A DNA stretch of 64,000 nt from Paenibacillus plantarum (GTDB lineage Bacteria > Bacillota > Bacilli > Paenibacillales > NBRC-103111): assembly GCF_013141695.1 (NCBI RefSeq), contig NZ_WHNY01000026.1, positions 398,841-462,840 of the forward strand, written 5' to 3'. Below are positions 31,040 through 39,636 of the stretch, piece by piece. The number at the start of each line of letters is the position of its first letter. The stretch's first letter is position 1. The notes under the pieces are model-generated. The model was not told the origin of the DNA. It ran no database searches and saw only the letters and a list, made by a program, of their open reading frames with translations. A program made the translations under genes and the position numbers.

Positions 31040-32473
31040 TTACAAGCCCTTGCCTCGCAGCCATGCTTGAATTTCACTTTCTGTTGGATCCACAGGATCC
31101 GGTGTCAGCCCCGGAATATATTGACAGGCCTCATATAGAGATGGGATCACGTTAGCATGAATCCCGACCGAATGATGCACATAAGGTCCTTTGACTAATT
31201 TTTCTTCCCAAAGCGGCCAATCATTTACTTCTACCCATACATAGGAACCTCGTGTATACGGCCCTTGAATACCTTGAGCACGCCCAAGAAACAGTTGATA
31301 CTCGCCATGATCTCCGTCAAACCTAGCCAGCGTCATACCGCCGCCTTTAATTTCTCCTTCATGCGTTCCTGGAGCATGATCATCGAACAAAAAGTGCTTA
31401 CGAAGCTTAGGCTTCTCTTCCACGGAAAGTGATACTGGGAAGTTACCACAGTGGAAGAGCAATTCACCATTGGCATTCTCCGGGTGCCGAACTGTCAAAT
31501 CAGCGAAGAAAGTTGGCGCTTGATTCATAGCAGCAGCTTGCACCATGACCGATGTAATCGCCCCATGTATGTCTGTCTCGCAGGTTACTGGAATTTGTTC
31601 ATCCGTCAGAATGGCATTAGCTAAGCAAGGCATAATCCCCATAGCTTCTTGTAAAGAAGACCAACATTGAATGGCAATCGCTGTACTGCCTGTTTGCAAG
31701 GCATATTGTTTCATCGCGACTTTTAATGCCGCGATCCGCCTTACGTCCGCTTCCGTCACCTCCGTCCAATCCAGTTTGGCTTTAATGTAATCGATAGCTT
31801 GAGCTAATTCAGAGGAATTCCCGTTCTCAACACGCTTGGATGCTCGCTGAATATCTACGAGTGTAATCGGATAAAGCTCAATGCCAAACCGTTCCAACAA
31901 CTCGCCTTCGTTGCACATCATTGTCCAGAACGAAGATGGCCTTGGACCAATTTGCAGAATGCGAAGTGCGCGGAACTGACGAACAACATTAGCCGCTGAA
32001 ATAAAATTCGAAAACCCTCTTTCAAACACAGGGTCGTTCACACGTGTATTCGTTACATAGGAAAACGGCACATTAAAACGTCTCAGAACCTTACCAGTAG
32101 CAAATAGACCACACTGTGTATCGCGAAGCCTCATCCCGTCTTCGAGGGGCGCCTCATCACGCGGGCCCCACAAAAGCACAGGTTTTCCTAGCGCTTTACC
32201 TACACGTGCAACGGTATCCTCTGTACCGAAGTTACAATGCGGGAAGAAAACAGCATCAACCTTCTCCTGACGAAACCGCTCGATAATGAGGTCAGCGTTA
32301 ATATTGTCGTCGTATAAAAGACCTTCAGAATTAATTCCCTCAAGATCCACGATGTCGATATCGAGCCCAAAGCTTTGGATTTTCTCCTTAATAAGTACTT
32401 TGTACTTAAAAGCGTCTTCTGCACTAAAGACAAAGCGTCTTGTAGGTGCGTAGCCAAGTTTTAACTTTTTCAA
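31040..32473 (-). CDS. L-fucose/L-arabinose isomerase-like protein
   Basis: About 477 residues, related to the L-fucose isomerase fold (two N-terminal Rossmann-like domains and a C-terminal substrate domain). GILPCLANAILTDE-type marks appear as MGIMPCLANAILTDEQIPVTCETDIHGAIT near residue 295, with the metal-binding glutamate and aspartate. The likely start is TTG at 32473, because GGAGG lies seven bases before it; the ATG at 32488 precedes that site and has none of its own. As first gene of the operon it should turn an aldose into the ketose for the FGGY kinase. The sugar is not known; apiose is a guess from the neighbours. Confidence 0.78.
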   Translation of the reverse strand: MKKLKLGYAPTRRFVFSAEDAFKYKVLIKEKIQSFGLDIDIVDLEGINSEGLLYDDNINADLIIERFRQEKVDAVFFPHCNFGTEDTVARVGKALGKPVLLWGPRDEAPLEDGMRLRDTQCGLFATGKVLRRFNVPFSYVTNTRVNDPVFERGFSNFISAANVVRQFRALRILQIGPRPSSFWTMMCNEGELLERFGIELYPITLVDIQRASKRVENGNSSELAQAIDYIKAKLDWTEVTEADVRRIAALKVAMKQYALQTGSTAIAIQCWSSLQEAMGIMPCLANAILTDEQIPVTCETDIHGAITSVMVQAAAMNQAPTFFADLTVRHPENANGELLFHCGNFPVSLSVEEKPKLRKHFLFDDHAPGTHEGEIKGGGMTLARFDGDHGEYQLFLGRAQGIQGPYTRGSYVWVEVNDWPLWEEKLVKGPYVHHSVGIHANVIPSLYEACQYIPGLTPDPVDPTESEIQAWLRGKGL

Positions 32474-32491
32474 ATTGTATGCCTCCATTTT

Positions 32492-32721
32492 GTTTAGTAT
32501 TTAAGTTTAGTTCAATCCAACAAAATTAACTAAACAGATTTTAAGTAATTTAGTTAATTTTCAATTATTTATAACGTAAAACAAATCTAACACGGCGTTT
32601 TTCAGGCGTCAATTACAAATTTAGCTTGAATTTAGTTTATTTTTATATAATTTTTAGTTGCAACTATTTTCCCAATTGTACAATTAGTAAATTTGTTATA
32701 AACTAAACTAACTAAACAGTT
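32492..32721. promoter_or_regulatory. Divergent control region with repeated ACTAAAC boxes
   Basis: The heptamer ACTAAAC or its complement GTTTAGT occurs at least five times, with shorter TTTAGT forms. The clearest site is an inverted repeat: AAAATTAACTAAA (32522-32534) and its perfect complement TTTAGTTAATTTT (32549-32561), 13-base arms and a 14-base centre. Another cluster (AACTAAACTAACTAAACAG) ends just before the lacI gene. These are probable operators of the LacI protein for both promoters. Confidence 0.5.
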
Positions 32722-32744
32722 TTAGCGAATGGGGATTAATTAAT

Positions 32745-33776
32745 ATGAAAATGGAAGATATCGCCAAACTAGCAGGCGTGTCCAAATCTGCTGTTTCGTT
32801 TGCACTTAGCGGGAAACCTGGAATTAGCAATGAAACGCGAGAACGCGTTCTTGAAATCGCACGAGAAAACGGTTATGCACCCAAGCCGAAATTATCAGCC
32901 AATGAAGGCTCTGTGAAATCCTTAACATTTTTGGTCTTTACGAATTCAGGAATCGTCCTCGAAGCGTATTACCAACAACCTTTCTTTCGAGAGCTGATTC
33001 ATTTCATCGAAGAACGATGTCGAGCCAAAGGTTACTCCTTACTTTTTTCAACCATCAATATGGCCTACTTCGAACAAGAAATTCGGGTGTTTTCTGAGGA
33101 AAATCAAAGTGATGGTGTCATTCTACTTGGTACTAACCTAACCTCAGTCGATATATTGGATATTGCAAATCGGTTAGGCCCTCGTCTTGTCGTACTTGAC
33201 AACTGCTTTGATACATTACCTGTTCATTTTGTCGGGATCAATAATAGGATGGGTGCTTATCAAGCGGGGGCTCACTTATGCAAATTGGGGCATCGTGAAA
33301 TCGGATATATAGCTTCGAATGTTCATCTCCACAACTTCGAGGAGCGAAAAGAAGGCTTTCAGGAAGCACTGAAGGCATATGATATAAAGATCAAGCCTGA
33401 ACACTTCTTTTCTGTGGCACCTACAATGCTTTCATCGCAGGATGATCTGAAAGCCCAAATCAAATCTTACTTAGATACAGATCGTAACCTGCCAACTGCT
33501 CTTTTTTGCGAATGTGATTATATCGCTATTAGTGCAATGAAGACGTTAACTGAGCTTGGTATACGGATACCTGGGGATGTTTCCGTTATTGGATTTGATA
33601 ACATTACGGAATCACAAATCATTTCACCTGAGTTAACAACTATCCATGTTGAAAAGCAGCGAATGGCTCAATTAGCAGTAGATTTAGTTATTGAATCTAT
33701 CGAAGTAGGACTAGAAATAACATCCAAAATCAGGGTCGACACCCGGTTTGTTGAGCGACGTTCTTCGCACAAATGA
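32745..33776 (+). CDS. LacI family transcriptional regulator
   Basis: A 343-residue repressor. The helix-turn-helix is MEDIAKLAGVSKSAVSFALSG at residues 3-23, followed by a periplasmic-binding-type sugar domain ending in VIGFDNITESQIISPELTTI. GGGGA precedes the ATG. It is divergent from the isomerase-transketolase-kinase operon and very likely controls it and itself through the repeated boxes between them. The inducer is probably the sugar or ketose of that pathway. Confidence 0.9.
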   Translation: MKMEDIAKLAGVSKSAVSFALSGKPGISNETRERVLEIARENGYAPKPKLSANEGSVKSLTFLVFTNSGIVLEAYYQQPFFRELIHFIEERCRAKGYSLLFSTINMAYFEQEIRVFSEENQSDGVILLGTNLTSVDILDIANRLGPRLVVLDNCFDTLPVHFVGINNRMGAYQAGAHLCKLGHREIGYIASNVHLHNFEERKEGFQEALKAYDIKIKPEHFFSVAPTMLSSQDDLKAQIKSYLDTDRNLPTALFCECDYIAISAMKTLTELGIRIPGDVSVIGFDNITESQIISPELTTIHVEKQRMAQLAVDLVIESIEVGLEITSKIRVDTRFVERRSSHK

Positions 33777-33850
33777 GCTTAATTCGGAGGAGATTATCAT
33801 GAGTACTCATTGAGTTTTTGGGATATGTTTCGCAACCGTCTTCACACAAT

Positions 33851-33888
33851 CTCGCTGTAAATTTCATATTCAGGGAATTTACAGCGAG
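33851..33888 (+). terminator. Terminator-like hairpin after lacI
   Basis: Perfect 13-base arms CTCGCTGTAAATT and AATTTACAGCGAG around a 12-base loop. It lacks a T run, so it may be a weak terminator or an operator. A tiny frame (ATG-AGT-ACT-CAT-TGA) at 33800 upstream has a GGAGG site. Confidence 0.45.
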
Positions 33889-33942
33889 GTTTGAGGAATA
33901 CCTATATTGGAACATCAGTAGGTTTTAGAAAGGGGAATCCAG

Positions 33943-35001
33943 ATGGCAAGCGAATTAAGATTTTTCTCAGAAATCCCAAGTTGGCTAACGATTTCCGGCG
34001 AATTTGGAGATATAGAAAATATCAGTAAACTATCTGAGAAATATAATTTTTATGGATCGTTAATATATTTTTTTAATAATTCATTTGATCCTTGGATCCT
34101 TACAACAAAAGTATTAAATAATACAGATCATTTAGTACCTCTAATAGCAGTCCAGCCATACTATATGCCTCCTGTAACATCTGCAAAAATTATAAAATCA
34201 ATCGCGACGTTATATAAACGTAAAGTTTGTTTGAATTTTGTTACAGGGGTTTATGAATCTGAAATAAAGGCAATGTATGAATCCATTGATCCGAAAACAA
34301 AATACGCTAGACTTCGAGAATACATAAATGTTGTTTATACTCTTTTAATGTCAGATAAAGAAGTTAATTTCCATGGAGATTATTATAAATTTTCGAATTT
34401 AGATGCCCGAGCGTCAATTCCTACTCATTTAATGCCTGAAATTTTTATTCCGGGTTCTTCAGATGAAAGTATACTTCTAGCACAAGATGTTGCAGATACT
34501 GCATTATTAAGGCCACATCCAATCGAATTATTCAAAAAATTATATCTACCGAAAATCGAGAAAAAAGAACTAAACCTAGCTATACGCATTTCCATTATTA
34601 CTAGGGATAGTTCTGAAAAAGCATGGGAAATTGCAAATTCAAAATATATTCAAGATCGACATGGTAAAATGATTACAAAGATAAGAGGGAAATCTTCATC
34701 TCACAATACAAAACTGATGGCAAACTTAGCATTATCGCAAGAAATATATGATGATGTTTATTGGATGGGAGCATATCTCTCTGGAAATAAGGTTGATGAT
34801 CCATATATTGTCGGGAGTTATTCAGATGTTTCGAATTATTTGTGCAAGTATATGGATTTGGGAGTACGTACTTTCTTAATCGGTAACATTGATGAAACAA
34901 ACGAGGAAGCAGAACATATTTCTGAAATTATGAAAAGATTAAAAACTTATCATACTTTAATGGACAATAATTTTTTGGGGTTGAAAAATCTGAATAACTA
35001 A
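33943..35001 (+). CDS. Luciferase-like (LLM) flavin-dependent monooxygenase
   Basis: A 352-residue protein of the bacterial luciferase/alkanesulfonate monooxygenase family, a TIM barrel using reduced FMN from a separate reductase. Recognisable stretches are LVPLIAVQPYYMPPVTSAKIIKSI, LNFVTGVYESEIKAM and PEIFIPGSSDESILLAQDVAD. GAAAGGGG precedes the ATG. Base composition is clearly more AT-rich than the preceding operon. It is a single-gene unit ended by the hairpin in the repeat that follows. No reductase is beside it; the substrate is unknown. Confidence 0.8.
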   Translation: MASELRFFSEIPSWLTISGEFGDIENISKLSEKYNFYGSLIYFFNNSFDPWILTTKVLNNTDHLVPLIAVQPYYMPPVTSAKIIKSIATLYKRKVCLNFVTGVYESEIKAMYESIDPKTKYARLREYINVVYTLLMSDKEVNFHGDYYKFSNLDARASIPTHLMPEIFIPGSSDESILLAQDVADTALLRPHPIELFKKLYLPKIEKKELNLAIRISIITRDSSEKAWEIANSKYIQDRHGKMITKIRGKSSSHNTKLMANLALSQEIYDDVYWMGAYLSGNKVDDPYIVGSYSDVSNYLCKYMDLGVRTFLIGNIDETNEEAEHISEIMKRLKTYHTLMDNNFLGLKNLNN

Positions 35002-35009
35002 AAAAAATG

Positions 35010-35152
35010 TGATATTCCATAATTAATTAGAAAACGGAGCCCGCAAACCCGCGGTGCTCCGTTTTTGTTGTTTCAGAAATGTTTAAAATTAGAAGCGGAC
35101 CGCGGCAAAATTAGCGGTTTGTAGCAGTATTCATTAGGAAAAATTATTTAGA
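35010..35152 (+). repeat. Dispersed repeat, copy A, with strong terminator core
   Basis: The first 69 bases match 48415-48483 at 67 positions, and the next 75 bases match more loosely. The core (35032-35066) is a terminator: AACGGAGC-CCGC pairs with GCGG-T-GCTCCGTT and a T run follows. It ends the monooxygenase gene, but the homology extends well past a terminator. Confidence 0.7.
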
Positions 35153-35219
35153 AATAATTCTACATAGGCATATCATTAGAAACCATCATTGATCCTAAAC
35201 ATTTCCTTTATTATTGTTA

Positions 35220-37052
35220 TTATTTTGTTGATATTATGACTGTCTTGTTCGAGGCATCCCATTTGACCTCAGCGCCTAATGCTTCACTGACGAGCCTAAT
35301 TGGGACAAATGTGCTTCCGTTGATTATTTGAACTTCTGCATCTAGCTCTTTTACTGCTCCATTAATTTCCACCTTTTTAGAACCAACCTGAAGTTTTAAA
35401 GACGAATCTGATTTAGTCGCAACAATAGTACGAGTATCATTTTCCCATGTTACTTTTGCATGTAGCGCCTCGAATATTTTCCTCATTGGAACATATATGG
35501 ACCCCTTAATATTTTGAGGATCTTCTTCAGTTGAATAATCTTGAAGTAACCCATCTATCGAAACAAATATGTGATCACCATACGAAGTAACCACACCGCC
35601 AGCTTGTCTTGCTATTAACCAATTCAAAGAATCTTCACTGACAGGATTATTAGCTAAATATATTTCCCAAAGATTGCTTTGATTATCTAAAACTGAAATA
35701 TCCGATAAATTATTATTAATAAGAGATACCCTTCTCAGGTCCGTTTGTGAGGACAACACTGACAGATTAGAAATACCATTTCCATCCAAATATAGTGATT
35801 GTAATTTATTAACTTTTTCTAACGGCAACAAATCAGTTATCCGATTATTTCGTAGTTCCAACGATGATAGTTTAGTTTGACCTTCAATTCCTTTGAGACT
35901 GGTGATCCTATTATCATTTAAGGAGAGTGAAGATAGTTGTGGAAGACTCCCTAAAAACTCAATTGAGTTTATTCCATTATTATTTAAATAAAGCGAATAC
36001 AAATTAGGCATTTTAGTTAATGGATCTAAATTAATAATTGGGTTATGACTTAGATTTAGAAACCATATTTTTTTCAAATCACTGAGTGGTGTAATATCTG
36101 AAATTTTGTTGTTTTCTAGATAAAGTGTATCTAGTACATCTGAACCATATAATGGTGAAAGGTCTGAGATTTCATTTGATGTTAGATCGAGCCTATAAAG
36201 ATTAGTCAGATTCTCAAGAAAACTAATATCTTTTAAATGTTGTGATCCTAAATTTAGATTCGCAAGATTTGTGAGTTGTTTTATTGCAGCCAAATCTTTA
36301 ATCGGATTGTTCGACAGTTCTAAGCCACCTAAATGAGTAAGCCCATTTAACGAGTTAATATCTTTTATCATATTATCTTGAATACCCAAGTAGCTCAAAT
36401 TTAGTAGATTTCTTAAAGGAGTTATATCCTCAATCTGATTATCCTTAAGGACAACATATTTTAAAGAATGAAGTTCCGACAATGGGGAAATATCGCTAAT
36501 TTGATTATCATAGGCAGTAAAGCGTTCTAATTGTTTGAAATCTTTTAGAGGTGAAAGATCAGAAATTAGATTATCACTTAAATTTAATTCTTTTAGTTGT
36601 GAAGCTCCTTTAAGGAAACTAATATCTGTAATATTGCTCGCAGCTAAATCCAAAACTTCTAGTTGCTTCATTCTCCCTAATAATTCCATATTACTCAATT
36701 GGTTGTATCTTAGCGTTAATACTCTAAGATTTTTCAAGTCCAATAATGGACTAATATCTTTGATTTCATTTACTGCCAAGAATAAATTCCTTAAATTTGT
36801 TGCGTGCTCCAATCCATTTAAATTAGTAATCCCTTGCCAAGTTGTTGGCCCTAATGTAATCAACTGATCCATGTCATCTTGGGTTAATGGAGAATCGTCT
36901 TTTTTAAGTTGTTTACGAATAACCTTTTCAAGAGCTTGATCTTCAATAGTTACAACATTACTCACTTTTGCAACCGCACTAAAAGGAACAATAAGAACAG
37001 AAGTACAAATAAGACTTAGGATTACAACACTCAACAAGTATAACTTTCTCAC
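35220..37052 (-). CDS. Secreted leucine-rich-repeat protein with stalk domain
   Basis: A 610-residue exported protein. A signal peptide (MRKLYLLSVVILSLICTSVLIVPFSAVAK) is followed by about 20 leucine-rich repeats of 22 residues (pattern LTNLxxLDLSxNxIxDISPL), residues about 75-490, like internalins. The C-terminal 110 residues are a copper-amine-oxidase-like stalk domain (VPMRKIFEALHAKVTWENDTRTI and VPIRLVSEALGAEVKWDASNKTVII). The GTG at 37052 follows AGGAGG by eight bases. It probably binds protein or glycan at the cell surface. AT-rich relative to its surroundings. Confidence 0.88.
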   Translation of the reverse strand: MRKLYLLSVVILSLICTSVLIVPFSAVAKVSNVVTIEDQALEKVIRKQLKKDDSPLTQDDMDQLITLGPTTWQGITNLNGLEHATNLRNLFLAVNEIKDISPLLDLKNLRVLTLRYNQLSNMELLGRMKQLEVLDLAASNITDISFLKGASQLKELNLSDNLISDLSPLKDFKQLERFTAYDNQISDISPLSELHSLKYVVLKDNQIEDITPLRNLLNLSYLGIQDNMIKDINSLNGLTHLGGLELSNNPIKDLAAIKQLTNLANLNLGSQHLKDISFLENLTNLYRLDLTSNEISDLSPLYGSDVLDTLYLENNKISDITPLSDLKKIWFLNLSHNPIINLDPLTKMPNLYSLYLNNNGINSIEFLGSLPQLSSLSLNDNRITSLKGIEGQTKLSSLELRNNRITDLLPLEKVNKLQSLYLDGNGISNLSVLSSQTDLRRVSLINNNLSDISVLDNQSNLWEIYLANNPVSEDSLNWLIARQAGGVVTSYGDHIFVSIDGLLQDYSTEEDPQNIKGSIYVPMRKIFEALHAKVTWENDTRTIVATKSDSSLKLQVGSKKVEINGAVKELDAEVQIINGSTFVPIRLVSEALGAEVKWDASNKTVIISTK

Positions 37053-37101
37053 TTAGTAAACCTCCTATTTAATTAGAAAAGTCATCTTCTAAGTCCATAC
37101 C

Positions 37102-37329
37102 TTAATTGGTTTTAATATTAATTGTAGAAGTTGCATCGTCCCAATCCAAGGTAGCTCCTAAAGTTTCTGTTATAAATCGAAGCGGCACCATCGTTGTGTT
37201 TTGATACAATTGTGGTTTAACTTCAAAAAACATGTCTTCCTAATTAACAGTAACTTTTCTTATTTCATCGATTAGACTTGCATGCCGCTTCGGCACTATT
37301 AGATTGAAATTCCAGAATAGATTAACCAT
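37102..37329 (-). pseudogene. Remnant of a copper-amine-oxidase-like stalk domain
   Basis: On the minus strand the frame reads a domain end (TMVPLRFITETLGATLDWDD, then INIKTN and stop), preceded by KVTVN and an in-frame TAG at 37240-37242. The domain is the same type as the C-terminus of the adjacent LRR protein. It is probably the broken tail of a related secreted protein. Confidence 0.6.
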
Positions 37330-37341
37330 AACCACAATTAA

Positions 37342-38757
37342 TCAAATATCCTCATTGTCTAATTTTTCGTTCTGTGACTGCACAGGGAATTCCATGACCG
37401 CTGTTAGACCTCTTTGGTCCATACCACTTGCAAGAATGAGGCGGCCGTGATGCGCCTTCGCAATCCTTGCCACCATCGGAAGCCCCAAACCGTGACCTTG
37501 CTGGACAGGCCGCTTTCTCCTTGTTGAAAAGTGCAATTCGGTAATCTCCGCCAATTGCTCTTGTGGGATTCCCCGTCCAGTATCCCTTACGATAAAGCGA
37601 TACTGAGAGCGGTCATTGGATAGAGAGGCTTTTATTATGATTTTGCAGCCCTGCGAGTTATGACGCACACTGTTCTGGACAAGATTACTGATTGCCCGAA
37701 GCAGCAATTTCGCGTCCCCATTGATCTGAACCGCTTCATCGGCTAGTTTCAATTCAATGTCATACCGGTCATCCAAACCGTTATTCAAAAATTCCGTGAC
37801 AACCTGTCTAGCCAGAACCGATAATCGGATATGCTTCAACTGCAAAGGCTGCATTTCATACTCAAGCATGGAGACCAGATTCAGGTCACTTACAAGTGAG
37901 CGCAGCTTCTCGCCTTGGCGCCGGATAATACCGGCCTGATGCCTCTGCTCCTCCGGCAAGTCCGAATGATCCTCCATTTCGCTTGCATAGCCGAGAACGA
38001 GCGAGAGAGGCGTCCGAATATCATGAGAAATCCCAGCAATCCAGTTGGAGCGTGCTTCATCCCGTGCCTGCAGCGCGGCTGTCTTGTTCTGAAGTATAGC
38101 TGACGCGGAATTAATGCTCTGGGCCAAATCACCGAATATACCTTTAGCGTCCAACTGAACCGCTTGCTCCCTGGATAGATTGTGAACTCCGTCCACCAGA
38201 GGGCGTATCTTTCTTATGAGACGCGTGCCAATGACAATAGATATCAGCAGAGCCAAAGCCAAATTACAAAGTAGCAGTAGTACAACCCGCAGGGGCAACG
38301 AGCTTATCCAATCTGGAAGAAAATCCAATTGATACTTCCAGTGGCTTTTCTTGGGATACCCTACCACCATCAGGCCATCCTTATGTTCCGACGTATAAAC
38401 CGGATAATCCATAAGGTAATACCGCGAGAACTTGGCTACATCGACTAGATTGTAGGATTTAGGAACATCATTAGGTAGATGGTAGTCCCATCTCACATGA
38501 CCTTTTTCACCGAGCAGCATGGCCCATGCATGATTCTGCTGCAGAAGCTCGGTAGCCTGCTCGTCCAGTTGAAAGCTGTCGTCCTGCTTCTCCAAGCTTT
38601 GGGCCACTTGCTTAACCATGTCTTTTGGGGACGGATGCTGGTAATTTTCTGTGAACACCAGCGTACCTAGCAGTACGAAGTTAAACATCAGCAAAAATAT
38701 CGAGATAAATATGGTCGCGGCGATAAAACGGCGTAATATGCGAATAATTCCTTCCAC
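37342..38757 (-). CDS. Sensor histidine kinase
   Basis: A 471-residue kinase with a membrane segment near residues 8-32, an extracellular domain of about 115 residues, a second segment near 150-175 (VVLLLLCNLALALLISIVIG), HAMP, the H-box GISHDIRTPLS near residue 244 and ATPase motifs NLVQNSVRHNS, DTGRGIP and GHGLGLPMV. The GTG start lies one base beyond the response regulator stop. This arrangement opposite a LanFEG-type exporter resembles lantibiotic-sensing systems such as CprRK; the peptide sensed is unknown. Confidence 0.9.
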   Translation of the reverse strand: MEGIIRILRRFIAATIFISIFLLMFNFVLLGTLVFTENYQHPSPKDMVKQVAQSLEKQDDSFQLDEQATELLQQNHAWAMLLGEKGHVRWDYHLPNDVPKSYNLVDVAKFSRYYLMDYPVYTSEHKDGLMVVGYPKKSHWKYQLDFLPDWISSLPLRVVLLLLCNLALALLISIVIGTRLIRKIRPLVDGVHNLSREQAVQLDAKGIFGDLAQSINSASAILQNKTAALQARDEARSNWIAGISHDIRTPLSLVLGYASEMEDHSDLPEEQRHQAGIIRRQGEKLRSLVSDLNLVSMLEYEMQPLQLKHIRLSVLARQVVTEFLNNGLDDRYDIELKLADEAVQINGDAKLLLRAISNLVQNSVRHNSQGCKIIIKASLSNDRSQYRFIVRDTGRGIPQEQLAEITELHFSTRRKRPVQQGHGLGLPMVARIAKAHHGRLILASGMDQRGLTAVMEFPVQSQNEKLDNEDI

Positions 38758-38758
38758 G

Positions 38759-39472
38759 CTAGCGTGTCTCTTTCACTTGCAGTTTATATCCCAGTCCTCT
38801 GACCGTGAGAAGATGGATCGGTTTGGAGGGATCGAGCTCGATTTTTTCGCGTACCCGCCTGATATGGACCATTAATGTATTTTCGTATCCGTAGCTGTCG
38901 TCTCCCCAAACGGCCTGGCATAAGGCATCGCTCGTGACGATTCGGCCTTGGTTCTCATACAACTTCACAAGAATCGCATGTTCCTTAGCCGTCAAGGGCA
39001 GCTCCTTGTGATTCCTGTACACGACAGCGCTATCCAGATCAATAGTCTGTTCCCCCAATCGGAAGACAGACAGACGCTCTGCCACGGGAGAGGAGTAGAA
39101 CCGCTTTAGAATCGCCATCAGCCGCAATACCAGTTCGCGCGGTAGGAACGGCTTCACAATGTAATCATCTGCCCCCAAACCCAGTCCGAGCAACCGGTCT
39201 TCATCCTCGCCTCGGGCGGAAAGAAAAAGGACCGGCATGTCCGAGAACTGTCTAATGGAAGATAAAAGCGAGAATCCGTCGCCATCAGGCAGCATGACAT
39301 CCAGAATCGCGATATCCGGCTTGCCTGTGCGGCAGATCGACAGAGCTGAAGCGCAGTCGGCTGCTGTGTAAATCCGGAAAAAGCCCTCTTTTCTTAAAAA
39401 TCTTTCAATCATAATTCTGATTTCTGGTTCATCATCTACAATTAATATTTTTTTGTTTTTTAAATTCTCCAT
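38759..39472 (-). CDS. OmpR-family response regulator
   Basis: A 237-residue regulator. The receiver domain has the acidic pair (VDDEPE), the phosphorylated aspartate in LDVMLPDGDG near residue 56, and the lysine in IVKPF. The C-terminal winged helix ends in MVHIRRVREKIELDPSKP and TVRGLGYKL. It is first in the operon with its kinase and divergent from the exporter genes, which it likely activates through the TAAGGTT repeats between them. Confidence 0.92.
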   Translation of the reverse strand: MENLKNKKILIVDDEPEIRIMIERFLRKEGFFRIYTAADCASALSICRTGKPDIAILDVMLPDGDGFSLLSSIRQFSDMPVLFLSARGEDEDRLLGLGLGADDYIVKPFLPRELVLRLMAILKRFYSSPVAERLSVFRLGEQTIDLDSAVVYRNHKELPLTAKEHAILVKLYENQGRIVTSDALCQAVWGDDSYGYENTLMVHIRRVREKIELDPSKPIHLLTVRGLGYKLQVKETR

Positions 39473-39533
39473 GCAGCACCCCCAATTTATTATACATGAA
39501 CAAGGGAATTAGCTGTGTTTTTCTAATTCTATT

Positions 39534-39551
39534 TAAGGTTGACGTAAGGTT
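39534..39551 (+). promoter_or_regulatory. Direct-repeat binding site for the response regulator
   Basis: TAAGGTT occurs at 39534 and again at 39545, an 11-base period typical of OmpR/PhoB-type sites. Weaker copies (TAAAGAC, TAAGGAA) follow at 39555 and 39563. It stands about 85-100 bases before the exporter ATPase start. Confidence 0.5.
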
Positions 39552-39636
39552 ATCTAAAGACTAAGGAAAGGTGGATTCATTACTGTTGAAACAGAGAAGA
39601 AATATTTAAAAAGACTTGAATGGAGCTGACTTTCTT

